Assembly (NCBI GenBank): GCA_023678885.1
Contig: CM042997.1
Location: forward strand, 22,202,064 to 22,266,063
Length of the DNA: 64,000 nt
Reading direction: 5' to 3'
From: Pogostemon cablin
Taxonomy: Eukaryota; Streptophyta; Magnoliopsida; Lamiales; Lamiaceae
Shown here: piece after piece, positions 43,646-55,409 of the stretch
Position numbering within the stretch: position 1 is the stretch's first letter
Layout: each line of letters opens with the position of its first letter
Translations under genes and position numbers: made by a program
Notes under the pieces: model-generated
What the model was told of the DNA's origin: nothing
The model's input: the letters and a program-made list of their open reading frames with translations, nothing else
Databases searched by the model: none

Positions 43646-46600
43646 ATGAGGCTTTTTCAAGGGGGTGATAATGCTCGAGGGGGAAACAATAATCCGGAGT
43701 ATGTGCCACAAGGTTATATGCAACAAGTGCACTTGCAAAACCAACAAATGCAAGCTCAAAACCAACGAATGGAAGCTCACAATGAGCAAATGCAAGCTAT
43801 CATTCAAAACTTGTTGGCACAACAAGAAGCAAGGGATAACCAACAAGCTCCTCCGGTAGTGCAAAATCAACCTCGGGGTAATGAAAATAATGGAGTGGGG
43901 ATGAATATCCGAGATCATTTCCAACCTCAATATGGAAACTATGTTGTGGGACCACCGGTGAATGTTAATCATTTTGAGATCAAGACGGGATTGATCAATA
44001 TGGTGCAAGCAAACCAATTTGGTGGTGGTACTATGGAGGATCCAAATGCTCACTTAGCCCAATTTACGGAGTTAGCAAACACGGTCAAGATAAATGGGGT
44101 AAGTGAGGATATTATTAAATTGAAGCTTTTCTCGTTTTCATTACGAGATAGAGCTAAGGCTTGGTATCATACTTTACCACCGGGATCCTACAACACATGG
44201 AGAGAGTTGGCACAAAAGTTCTTGAGCATGTATTTCCCACCATCAAAGATGTTGCATCTCAAAGGTCAAATATTGAAGTTTAAGCAAATACCTCTTGAAA
44301 CTTTTAGTGAAGCTTGGGACCGATTCAAAGAAATGCTAAGGAAGTGTCCACAACACGGATTTCCCGAAGATCAACAAGTAGGATTTTTCTATGCCGGTTT
44401 GAGTGGGGGTGAAAGGATGCTAGTTGATGCTTCATCGGGAGGTTCGATTTCGGGGAAAACTCCGGAAAGAGCAATTGCCATATGCGAGGAAATAGCTTTG
44501 AATACGGGACAATAGGCCATGGATAGAGTTGTGGGCCTATATGAAAAAGAAAGGATTGCTAAGATGGAAGAGGTGTGCTTGCAACAAGTGAAAAAGGTGG
44601 AGGTGCCTAAAGAAGATGTCACTGATAAGACAATCAAGGAGATACTCAAGAAAATGAGTGAAAATTGGCAAGTGTCTCCGGATTCTTTGTCCAAGCCATT
44701 GATGAATCAACAAGTGTTTCCTAATTTTCAACAAGGTATGTCTATGCCTAATGTGGGACAATCGTCTCAAAGTGGTCAAATGCCGAATTCTATGCCTCAA
44801 CAAGGAATGTCCTCTAATTTTGGAGTTCAAGATAGTTGGTGCCCACCCGAAATGACGCTTGAGGAAGTTGCCTTCATGCAAGGAAGGAACTTCCAAGGAA
44901 ATTATGGTGGGAATTTTGGGAATCATGGAGGAGGATATCCACAAAGGCAAGGAGGTTGGGGGCAAGGTAACTTTCAAGGAAACTTCAATCAACCTCGAAG
45001 GTATGAGAATTTGTCATATGGGAACCAAGGGAATACACTTACGTTCTCACCGGGGATTCATCCGGGAGAGAAAGCGCCAAATGGTGAAGGAAAGTCTTCA
45101 AATGAAGATCAAATGGCTAAAGTGTTGGAATTCATGAAAGGGACTAAAGAAGGAATAGATGAAATGAAACATGAAATGAGACAACAAAATGAAGAAAGGA
45201 GACTACAAAATGATATGAATGAGAGGAGGTTCAAAGCAATTGAGACTCACATTAGTCAAATGACAAGTGAAAGGGGTAATGTTCATCACCAAGGGAAGTT
45301 TCCATCTACAACCATTACTAATCCGAAGGAGCAATGTAAGGTGATTGAACTTCGTAGTGGAACAAAATACGAAGGGCCTTCAATGCCAACGGAAGTAGAG
45401 GAGGTGGATTGTGAACTTGAGCCTATGGAAAGTTTGGGTGAAGAAGGGAAAGAGAAAGAAGTTGACATTGTTGAAAAAGGTGAAAGTACCCCTACACTTG
45501 AAGAAGAAAAAGTAAAGTCTCCAAAGAAATGGGAAAGATGTAGAGAAGCAAAACGGAAAGAGAGAGAGGAAAAGTTTGAAAGGGATGAATGGGGGATTCC
45601 TAAGTTGCCCATGGCAATCCCGTTTCCACAAAGATGCTTGAAAAAGGGATTAGAAGAGAAATTTGCCAAGTTTGTTGAAATGTTGAAGAAGATACATGTG
45701 AATATGCCTTTTGCGGAGGTCTTACTTCAAATGCCCAACTACGCCAAATTTTTGAAGGATATCTTGTCAAAGAAAAGAAGCTTGGGAGAGTTCGAAACGG
45801 TGAACCTTACGGAGGAATGTAGTACAATCTTGCAAAAGAAACTTCCCCCTAAATTGAAAGATCCGGGGAGTTTCACTATTCTTTGTGAGATGGGAGAGCA
45901 AGGGAACTACAAAGCTTTATGTGATCTAGGGGCAAGCATTAACTTAATGCCCTTATCAATCTTCAAAAAGTTGGGTATTGGTGAGGTCAAACCGACGTCG
46001 GTTACACTTCAATTAGCCGATCGGTCGTTGACACATCCCAAGGGAATAATGGAAGATGTTTTGATCAAAGTTGGCAAGTTTGTGTTCCCCGTTGATTTTG
46101 TGGTACTAGATATGGCTGAAGATGATAGTGTCCCATTGATACTTGGACGTCCGTTTCTTGCCACCGGAAAAGCATTGATAGATGTGGAGAAAGTGGAGCT
46201 AACTTTGAGGGTGAATGAGGATGAAGTCATATTTTCTTTAAGTGAGGCTATGAGGTATCCTAGGGAGGAATGTGGAAGAGTGGAGGTTATTGACGACATG
46301 GTTGAAGAGCATATGTATCACCTTCACTCCAAGGACCCTTTGGAAATCATCATAAGCCACTCTTATTCTCTTGAATCTATAAAAGCTAAATCTTCTTTTG
46401 GTGTAGAAAATGATGAAATAATTGATGAATTGCATGGTTTAAATGTTTGTAGGGCACTCACAAAAGAGGAAGCAAAGGAGGTAAAGGTGGAGAAACTTGA
46501 TGAAAAGCCATTTTTGGAAGTGCAAGAGAAGAAGAAGGTAGAGTTGAAACCATTGCCGGATCACTTAAAGTATGCTTACTTGGAAAAAGATGAAACGTAT

Positions 46601-47150
46601 CCGGTAATTGTATCCTCTTCCCTTAATGATTTAGAAGTAGAAAAATTGCTAAGAGTCTTAAGAGATCATAAGTCATCTATTGGTTGGAGCATTAAAGATT
46701 TGAAAGGTATTAGTCCATCTATGTGCATGCATAAGATCCATTTGATTGATGATGAAAAGTCTTGTGTGCAAAACCAACGTAGATTAAATCCTATAATGCA
46801 AGAAGTGATAAGGAAAGAGGTGTTAAAATGGCTTGATGCGGGAATAATCTTTCCAATTAGTGATAGTCAATATGTAAGTTATCTACATGTAGTGGCAAAG
46901 AATGGTGGTATGACAATTGTTAGATCCGATACAAATGAAATAATTGCCACTAGAACTATCACGGGTTGGAGAGTATGTGTTGATTATCGTAAGTTGAATG
47001 AGAATACTCGTAAAGATCATTTCCCATTGCCATTCATAGATCAAATGTTGGATCGTCTTGCGGGGCATGAGTACTATTGTTTTCTTGATGGTTATTCCGG
47101 GTACAATCAAATATTGATTGCACCGGAAGATCAAGAGAAGACAACGTTCA
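43646..47150 (+). pseudogene. Athila gag, protease and start of reverse transcriptase (interrupted)
   Basis: The frame opens at ATG 43646, 17 bp after the LTR deletion junction. Residues to about 289 are gag with a Gln-rich N-terminus and the retrotransposon gag core (W-R-E-L-A-Q-K-F, then ERFKEM-like DRFKEM near 44318-44338). An in-frame TAG (44513-44515) stops it, and the same frame continues from 44516 through a charged, Gln/Gly-rich linker to the aspartic protease (DLGAS at 45923-45937) and the N-terminal half of RT (WRVCVDYRKLN, about 46966-47000). It breaks off at 47153, where a solo LTR is inserted. Some Athila-type gags lack a CCHC knuckle, and I see none here. Confidence 0.9.
44513..44515 (+). 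other. In-frame TAG in Athila gag
   Basis: The reading frame is open for 289 codons before and 886 codons after. A point mutation of a CAG codon is the simple explanation (the preceding codon is CAA). Confidence 0.85.
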
Positions 47151-47153
47151 CAT

Positions 47154-48352
47154 TGTTGGATTGTATACTAAAAGTCTAGCTTTAGTATGAACAATGTTAT
47201 AACAATATTTGAAATGAGAATCATTGATCAAATGATTGCATCTTATAATTTATTTTATATGCATGATGCAATAGTCCATTTACTTTATACTGTAGATAAT
47301 ATGTTGTGCGACAACACGCAGAAGATCATATTATCGGTTTCCTTATAAAGTATAAACAGATGCTCACAACTGAGATAGACGGGGACTCTCTATCGGTATA
47401 GTTGTAGTGTGGTTTGGTATTAGCTTGTCTTGGCTATAGAATCACATTAGTGCACTTGTGTGTATTGAGCAGGACCGCTTGAGATCGTTCGACTTATACT
47501 GACTTATAGAAGAACTTGATCTCTGTTATTATGGATGTCCGTGCTCTTAATCCCTATACAATAACCTCGACACGTAGGGCAGTATGTATTTCTTTGATTC
47601 ATCAATGGGTGAGATTTATAAGTATTAAATCAACAAACTCGGTGAGTTGGGAAGTAGTGCTGTATCTATGGTGTGCTGTTGATTGTAGAAGGAATCCATG
47701 CCCGACATAGGTTGATGATGTCCCCTTGAGGAGCTCATAAGGTTTATCATGTAAATCTTGCAAGTGGATTAATTTCCGGCATGATAAAAAGGTTGAGTGG
47801 TACTACTCTTGGATGAGATATTAATTAATTTGAGTTGCCAGTAACTTAATTAATTAATGGGCATTGTATATCTTAAACATGGGGAGACTGTCGGGCTTAT
47901 AATAAGAAGGAGCCCAGAACATAATTTTGGGATTGGACGTGTAGTGCAGTAATAATATTTTAGTGGACTATATTATTATTATTGTATTTAATTAAAAGCT
48001 TTGGGCTAAGCTTGGTTAATTAAATTCAATTGAGGCCCAGCCCAATTTCTCCTCCTGGTCCCTGCTGTAGCCCAATATATATAGTCATCTCAGCTTCTGG
48101 AAACCTAACTTCCTGCGCCTCTTTTGACGTGAGTTAGAGAGAAGCAGATTGAGAGAACTCTGGGGATTGTTGACCACCCAACACCAGAGTTGACTTGGGA
48201 CATACAGCAGAAGATCAAGAGGTGTTCTTCTGCAGTGATTCAGACTCTACATCAACCCTGAAGTACGGTAATCATGTTTAATCGCTTCCCCTGTTTATGT
48301 TTACTGTAACCCTAACGATCACGTTTGGACCACACGATCCAATTGCCCAACA
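47154..48352. mobile_element. Solo LTR inserted in the Athila reverse transcriptase
   Basis: 1199 bp starting TGTTGGATTG and ending TTGCCCAACA (inverted TGTTGG/CCAACA ends), flanked by a 5-bp duplication CACAT (47149-47153 and 48353-48357). A TATA-like stretch (tatatatag, about 48076-48084) is consistent with an LTR promoter. The RT frame resumes exactly after the second CACAT (codon TGT, then CCC), so no other sequence was lost. It has no coding region. The lineage is unassigned and the element is not related to the Athila LTR. Confidence 0.9.
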
Positions 48353-48357
48353 CACAT

Positions 48358-50657
48358 GTCCCTATGGTACATTTGCGTTTAGAATGATGCCATTTGGTCT
48401 ATGTAATGCCCCTGCCACTTTTCAGCGTTGTATGATGGCAATCTTTGATGGTTTAATTGAAAATATTATGGAGGTGTTTATGGACGATTTTTCCGTGTAT
48501 GGATCTTCTTATGATATTTGCTTAACTAATCTCACGATTGTGTTGCAGAGGTGTGAAGAGTCGAGTCTTGTGCTAAATTGGGAAAAATGCCACTTTATGG
48601 TGACCGATGGGATAGTCTTGGGACATCATATTTCAAAGCATGGGTTAAAAGTGGATAGAGCTAAAGTAATAGCCATAGAACGTCTTCCCCCTCCTACTAG
48701 TGAGAAGGGGGTGAGATCGTTCTTAGGACATGCGGGCTTTTATAGACGCTTCATTAAGGATTTTTCCAAAATTGCTAAACCCCTTTGTAAATTGCTTGAA
48801 AAAGATTGTCCATTTAACTTTGATGATGAGTGTTGTGTGTCATTTCAGGTGCTTAAGGATGCTCTCACTTCATCTCCGATCCTCGTTACCCCGGATTGGA
48901 GTTTACAATTTGAACTTCATTGTGATGCTAGCGATCAATCCATTGGAGTGGTGTTGGGGCAAATGAGAGAGAAGAAGTTTAGAACAATCTATTATGCCTC
49001 AAAGACATTGAATTCGTGCCAAATTAACTACACCACAACGGAGAAGGAACTTTTAGCCGTAGTGTATGCTTTTGAGAAGTTTCGACCATACTTGGTTGGA
49101 ACACAAACGATTGTCTACACGGATCACGCGGCTATAAAATACCTCATGAGTAAGAAAGATGCTAAACCTCGTTTAATTCGTTGGGTGTTGCTTTTGCAGG
49201 AATTTGATGTGGTCATCAAGGATAAAAAGGGCGTGGAGAATATGATTGCGGACCATTTGTCTAGGTTAGAAAATGGAGGTGCAAATGAAGATTTGAAGCC
49301 CATTGGGGATGAGTTCCCGGATGAGGACATTTTACTACTAGAGGTCAAGCAAGTGAGTACTCGCATGGTGAATGTGCCGCCTTGGTACGCCGATTACGTC
49401 AATTTCTTTGTGTGTGGAATCAAGCCCACGTTGCTTAATGAGTACAAAGAAAAGAGGTTTCATGTTGAAGTTAAGAAGTATTTTTGGGATGAGCCGTATT
49501 TGTTTAAAATTTGCAATGATGGAGTAATAAGGAGATGTGTAGCTGAAGAAGAAGTTATGGGGATTCTTGAACTTTGTCACTCGTCTTTGTGTGGAGGTCA
49601 CTTTGCTCATCAAAAGACGGGGGCTAAGGTTTTACAATCGGGCTTCTATTGGCCAACATTGTTTAAGGATGCAAAGAAGTTTGTTGCAAAGTGTGATAGA
49701 TGCCAAAGGATAGGGGGAATAGGCAAGAGAGATGAAATGCCCATGACCTTAAGGATTGATGTAGAAATTTTTGATGTATGGGGGATTGATTTTATGGGAC
49801 CATTTCCCTCGTCTAAAGGATATGTGTACATCTTGCTAGCTGTGGATTATGTGTCCAAGTGGGTGGAGGCAATCCCCACGAAGACAAATGATGCTTTGAT
49901 TGTGCAAAGGTTTTTGAAAAAGAACATTTTTGCTAGGTTTGGAGTTCCATGGGCTTTAGTGAGCGATGGAGGATCACACTTTGTAAACAAGTTGATGGAG
50001 AGTTTGTTGAAAAGATATGGAGTGAAACATCGAGTGGCTACACCTTACCACCCTCAAGCAAATGGTTTGGCGGAGGTCTCAAACCGCCAAATCAAGTTAG
50101 TTTTGGAGAAGACCATCAATGGAGGGAGGAAGGATTGGTCGGACAAGCTTGACGACGCTTTATGGGCTTATCAGACGGCTTTTAAGACCATTCTTGGTGT
50201 CTCACCGTATCAATTGGTCTATGGTAAAGCTTGTCATCTCCCCGTGGAGCTTGAACACCGTGCATTATGGGCTATCAAACGCCTTAATATGGACGAGGAG
50301 GAAAGTGGTCAAGCAAGGTTGTTGAAGTTAGTTGAGTTGGAGGAGTTTAGAGGAAGAGCATTTGAAAACTCAATTATCCATAAGGAAAATATGAAGAGAT
50401 GGCATGATGCTAAGGTCAAGGAGAAGACGTTTGCTCTCGGGGATAAAGTGCTTGTATTCAATTCGAGGCTCAAGTTGTTTCCCGGAAAGCTTAAATCAAA
50501 ATGGATGGGACCCTATGAAGTGCTTGAAGTTTTGAATGGACATACATTGAGATTAAAGGGTCCAAATAATGAATTTGTGGTAAATGGTCATAGAGTGAAG
50601 CATTACCTATCTCCTTCTCAAAAGGAGAGGGTGTATGTGGTTACTCTCTCTTCTTAA
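48358..50657 (+). pseudogene. Athila reverse transcriptase (rest), RNase H and integrase
   Basis: Continues the RT from CPYGTF. The polymerase active site is FMDD (48477-48488). RNase H follows (CDASDQSIG near 48920; TTTEKELLAVV), then integrase with its HHCC zinc region (about 49573-49710; CHSS, CDRCQ), the D,D,E core (DFMG near 49790, SDGG near 49960, AEVSNR near 50070) and a C-terminal domain ending KHYLSPSQ. No stop occurs in this part, so it was probably open when the solo LTR landed. The upstream Met at 48297 lies in the inserted LTR and is not a real start. Confidence 0.92.
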
Positions 50658-50769
50658 ACTTCTTTTGAGTATTGGTTTAGTGTAGATTTTTTTTTTTTTA
50701 GTTTTCTTGTAGATTTGGTATGAAGGTGGTTAAGTTCATGAGAAATGCATAAGAAAAAGGACACGGATG

Positions 50770-51015
50770 CTAAAGGTGGAATGATGATTGTATGCCTCAC
50801 CACTCTTTACAAACTTAAATTTTAACACTTGTGTTAATTTAAGTTTGGGGGGAGGTTGCGTGGTGGTCACACTTGATCAATTGGAGCTTAAAGTAGGCAT
50901 AAGAGGTGGAGAAGTTCATGAAGAGCATTGAGAAAACGAATAAGGTATGTCTCACCACTTTTGCAAACTTAATTCGTAACTTGTTTTGATTTAAGTTTGG
51001 GGGGAGAGTGTGTGG
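50770..51015 (+). promoter_or_regulatory. Two internal polypurine-tract-like motifs in a tandem repeat
   Basis: 'ttaagtttggggggag' occurs at about 50839-50854 and 50991-51006 within two related segments (~150-bp spacing, each starting 'atg(c/t)ctcaccact'). The motif resembles the PPT next to the 3' LTR (55396-55409). Such motifs can prime plus-strand DNA synthesis, but here they lie 4.4 kb upstream of the LTR, downstream of pol. Confidence 0.6.
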
Positions 51016-51289
51016 TGTGATCTATACTTTGTTCAATTGATTGTGTTATCTTGTGTATATATATCATCTTTGCAAAATGGTCATTTTTGAAAAATTTTGA
51101 ATATGTTTCTCATGAGTTAGTATAGTTTTGGTGTGTTTGGTGGTGTTTTGAGTACATTTCGATCCATTCTTGATTATGAGTGTAGCATGGATGACATTGA
51201 GTAGTGTTTGAGCATGAATAGGGTATGTGAAGAGTGAAAAACAGGGCAAGGATGGAGTGAAGCAAGAAGAATGAAGAACAGGGCAAACT

Positions 51290-51535
51290 GCTACACGGGC
51301 CGTGCGCCGTGCACGGCCCTGTAGCAGTTGGCCGTGTAGCAGGATCAGAACATGCTACACGGCCAGGATGATGGGCGAGTTACGCAGCTCGAGCCGTGCA
51401 GGAGAAACGGTACACGGGCCGTGTTCCGCACACGGCCTTGTAACAGGTGGCCGTGTAATGGGATCAGAACATGCTGCACGGCCTCACTTGAGGCCGTGCT
51501 GCGTAACACGGGCCGTGCAGGGCTTCGACCAGGTT
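51290..51535. repeat. Internal copy of the LTR GC-rich tandem zone
   Basis: Two units about 119-120 bp apart ('acacgggccgtg' at about 51293 and 51413; 'ggatcagaacatgct' at about 51342 and 51461) that clearly resemble the LTR zone at 42195-42500 without being a simple copy. Confidence 0.8.
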
Positions 51536-52232
51536 TTTAAAAGGGCTTTTCCGTAAGCATTCTACACACTCCCTTTCATCCGTACACATCCAATTCACCC
51601 CTCCAAGTACACAAATCTTCCACCAGGTTAGTTTTTGAAGGATTGTGAGTAAAGTTTGTCAAGTTTGCACACCAAATCACTTCTCCACATCCAATTGTTG
51701 AAAGGTATGACTTCTTGAACCAAAACTTTTGAATTTTGATATGAATTTAGTAAATTGATATATGGGCTTTGTTCTAATGTGAATTTTATGCTTAATTGAT
51801 GATGTTCATACATGTTTTGAATAGAATTTTTGAATAAAGTGAATTAGGGTTCATGAGAAATTTGGGGATTTGTGTGAGAATGTTGAATTTGAATAATTGT
51901 GTTGTGCTTATTGATGAATTACGTGAGTATGATGTTTATTTGTGAGAGATTAGCTTTAGAAATGTAAGATTTGGTCATGAGGCTATGCAAATTGTATGTT
52001 GAGAGGATGTTTAAATTTTGTGCATGCCAAGTGTTCGATGAAATGTCTAAGAGAGGAATTCGTTGGAAATTGATGGTCAAATGTGAATAGCATTTTAAGA
52101 TGATTGAAGTGAGGATTCATATGTGTGATCATGAGTAGATATTGGTTATAATTGTTGATAGTTGTGATGAATGGTGATAAGTTGTTAAGTGTGAATATGT
52201 TTGATAAGTTGTATATTGTTTGTACATTGTAG

Positions 52233-53774
52233 ATGGCCGAGAGGAGAGTTCGCCCTAGGACCGAGGATTTCATTGTGATAACCGACCCTGAGGAGTTATC
52301 TAACTTGGATGCCCAGTTGGTAATTGAAGGAATTCATCCGCAGGAATTTGGGGTTGAGTTCGAGGATTATTGGGGAAAGTTTGTGCTTCGCTGGCAAGTG
52401 CTAGCTCCGAAGGTAAAGGCTACTCGTTTCCAAGATACGGAGACGATGAGGGGACTAGGTATAGAGGAAGATCTGAGGAAGTTATTTCGCTTCTCTCAGA
52501 TGGAAGCTTTCTTCGATAAGAGGCCGCCAACCTACTATCATCTCACTGCGGAATTCATGAGTACTTTACAAGTGAAGAAAGATAGGAATGGGTATCCATT
52601 GTGGGTGACTTTTCAGCTAGACAATGTGTTGAGGGAAAAGGTTCCATTGGCATTTTTGAATGAGTGTTTTGGGTGCCCGCCATGCGAATTCCATCGGAGC
52701 TTTTATGCCGGAGGAACTTTCAACCAACAGGAATGGTGGTCAAGCCTTGTGAACGATGGAACTGAGAGAGCAGGGTACGTCCCTAGTGCCTCAAAGGGAA
52801 CAGCCATCCGGAATCCGGTAATGAGGTATTTGGAGAAGATCGTCTCCAACACTATATTGGGAAGGTTTGAAGGAGGCTTAGTTGGAGAAAAGCAGCTCTA
52901 CATCATGTATTGTATGTATAAAGAACTACCGCTTAATGTTGCAGCACACTTTGTGCAACATGCAGAGAGAGTTGCAAAGAGGCAGAGTTCTCAAGGGTTG
53001 ATGCTAGGAGGGATGATTACAATGATAGCTCAAGGAATGGGAGTTAATTTCGCAGAGATGGAGAATCATATGGTTAGTGAAGGGTTGAATTACTCACAGC
53101 TGATGAGGATGGAATTTTTGACCATGGTAGGAAATCAATACTGTTTAAGGCAGGAGAAGGGAGCTCCATTTCCGTTGCCAATGCCGGAGCTCACTACAGT
53201 TTATACAAGGAGAAGGCTTGCAAATTTGGCTATGGGAAGTGTGAACCATTCCAGAGTTGTTAAGACATTTTATAGAAGAAACAGAGATGAAATGGAACAG
53301 GTTCTGAGGCAGGTTAGAGTTGAAGAAAATGAAGAGCTAGCCAATTTGAGGGCCGAGCAAGTGCCCATGGAGGGTGATGAGCAAGGAGAGCAACCGGAGC
53401 AGATTGAGTTTGAGGAGCAAGGCCCTGATCCACCACTGTTTGAGGAAGAGGCACCGCCACCAGTCGCACCAGGCCAAGGAGATGAAAGGTGGAACTATAT
53501 GATGGATGAGGTACGCGACATGAGGCATGTGCAGCAAACATATGGGACTCAGATCAGGGAGATTCGCGAAGTCCAGCAAGAGCATGGAAGACACATTGAA
53601 GAATTGAGAGCTGGACAACGAAGGAGGGAGTACTATGAAGAACAAACAAGGGTGCACTCCAACAACATGGAGGAGATGATGACCATGATGTTCAACTTCC
53701 AGTTTCCTGCGAACCCTCGAGCCTACATTCCATGGAACACCTATCGCCCACCTCCTCCGCCTCCGGAACAATGA
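52233..53774 (+). CDS. Athila third ORF (env-position, ATHILA ORF1-type protein)
   Basis: A complete 513-codon frame between integrase and the 3' LTR. The first 350 residues are a mixed globular region resembling the plant 'ATHILA ORF' family. Then follow an acidic stretch (about 370-425), a probable coiled coil (about 430-490, repeated REVQQ/IREI-like heptads) and a Pro-rich C-terminus (PPPPPP). Athila elements carry such a gene where retroviruses have env, but I see no signal peptide and no clear membrane segment, so an envelope role is not supported here. The frame is intact although gag-pol is broken, with a ~1.6-kb non-coding spacer on each side. Confidence 0.82.
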   Translation: MAERRVRPRTEDFIVITDPEELSNLDAQLVIEGIHPQEFGVEFEDYWGKFVLRWQVLAPKVKATRFQDTETMRGLGIEEDLRKLFRFSQMEAFFDKRPPTYYHLTAEFMSTLQVKKDRNGYPLWVTFQLDNVLREKVPLAFLNECFGCPPCEFHRSFYAGGTFNQQEWWSSLVNDGTERAGYVPSASKGTAIRNPVMRYLEKIVSNTILGRFEGGLVGEKQLYIMYCMYKELPLNVAAHFVQHAERVAKRQSSQGLMLGGMITMIAQGMGVNFAEMENHMVSEGLNYSQLMRMEFLTMVGNQYCLRQEKGAPFPLPMPELTTVYTRRRLANLAMGSVNHSRVVKTFYRRNRDEMEQVLRQVRVEENEELANLRAEQVPMEGDEQGEQPEQIEFEEQGPDPPLFEEEAPPPVAPGQGDERWNYMMDEVRDMRHVQQTYGTQIREIREVQQEHGRHIEELRAGQRRREYYEEQTRVHSNNMEEMMTMMFNFQFPANPRAYIPWNTYRPPPPPPEQ

Positions 53775-55409
53775 GGGAGTATTTTGAGTGCTTGGCACTT
53801 TTGTCCATTCATCTAGCTATTATTTAGAATTTTGGAAGTATTATTGCTTAGACATTTGATTTGATTTGTTAGGATTTGATTGGATTGTACTTAAAGTGTT
53901 GGTTTTGGGAGGTTTTACTTTGGGTTTTTTTTTATTTTCAGTTTTATGCGATTTCCTTTTTGGTATTTTAGTTTGATTTTTCGTTGTTTGATGCGATGGG
54001 AGATTGATCTTTATCGTTATGGGTTTGAGTTGATGTGCTTTATTTTCTTTTGATGGATGATTTGATTTATGCATGTTATATGTTTGTATTGTTTGTTGAT
54101 CCCTTGATTAGTAGGTGATGTTTGTTGTTATTTTAATTCTTGTATAGGTGTGGTTTTGGTGGTATGTTTTGGGAAAGAGTTGAGTAATGTTTTTGAGTAT
54201 GAGCTATGATGCATTGTTTGTGATAGGTGATGACAAGCAAGTTAATGGTTTCTACTTGTTAAAATTGTGACATGGATTACATAATTTGTTCAATTTTGAG
54301 AAGTATGAAGGTTAATTGAGTTTCTTTTGGTCCAAGCAAAAGCTTGTGAGAGTTGAGCCTCAACCGTGCCTCCATGGTTAATTATTGAAGAGAGGACCGG
54401 TTGAACTTAGACAAACTAGAACTTGCTTTGGACTATAGGAACGAAGCCCGAATGGTTGAAATTTGTGAAATGATCTTAGGCCATCCTTGTTCAAAAAAAA
54501 AAAGTCATGGCCATAAAATTTCCTTACCAAAAACATTATCCCTAGTAAGCCACTTTGAACCTTTAAGCCTATTTCTTGTGATATAAGCACATTACAAGCC
54601 TTGAAAACCCATTTAAACCTTATATATAACCTATGTGTGGGTAATTGAGGATGATGATGATTTACAAGGGAAAATGTGGAAAGATATGCAAATGTATATG
54701 GAAAGACATGTTGGTCAAGAAAAAGGATGAAAGAGCTCAAGATAAAAGCAAGTGCAACTTCAACAAAAGTGAAAAAGGAGCAAAATAGAAAAATATGCTC
54801 AAGGAATACAAAAGTCAAAGACAAGAAGTATGACATTCAAAAAGAAGCTCAAGAAATCCAAGGAATGATGATGCTTAGTGCTTGTGATTAAAGTAGAAAA
54901 GAAAGGAAGCATGAAAGTGAGGACGTTGAAGAAAGGAATCATCTCTTCGATCAACCACACTTGAAAAGTCACTATTATCCAAAGTTTCTTACCTTACCAA
55001 AGAGCCTAAACATTACATCCAAAGATAAAGACCTTTTTGATCACTTATTGAAACTAAGGTGGCTTCTGAACATAGTCCATGAGCAAGCCTATGGTGAGTC
55101 GATTTTAACCGGTTGATGAGTGTTGATCAAAACCTTACTTCAAAGAGTGTTGAGTGAATTTGATATCCTATGAAAGGCTTGGATTGAAAGGGATTTGATT
55201 ACTCTTTTGTCATGCTTGAGATTGAACTCGTTAATCTTTCATGTTATAAGTTTGATTATTTAGGGATACTTAACTTGATTTTGAAGTCCTTATTACTTGT
55301 GATATATTGTGGTTTATGTTCGTTAGATGTTCTCTAGGTGAAAATTTCTCCTCTTGTTTATCATTTTTTTAGTTGTTCGAGGACGAACAACACTTTAAGT
55401 TTGGGGGGT
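53775..55409 (+). other. Athila 3' internal non-coding region with PPT
   Basis: No conserved ORF. It contains an A/G-rich zone (about 54660-54900) and ends with the polypurine tract 'aagtttggggggt' (about 55397-55409) directly before the 3' LTR. Confidence 0.7.

Noticed and set aside
48297..48357. Met at 48297 as the start of a separate pol protein
   Set aside because: This stretch belongs to the inserted solo LTR and its TSD; the true RT frame continues from 47153.
52233..53774. Calling the third Athila ORF a viral envelope gene
   Set aside because: No signal peptide or membrane segment is visible; only its position is env-like.
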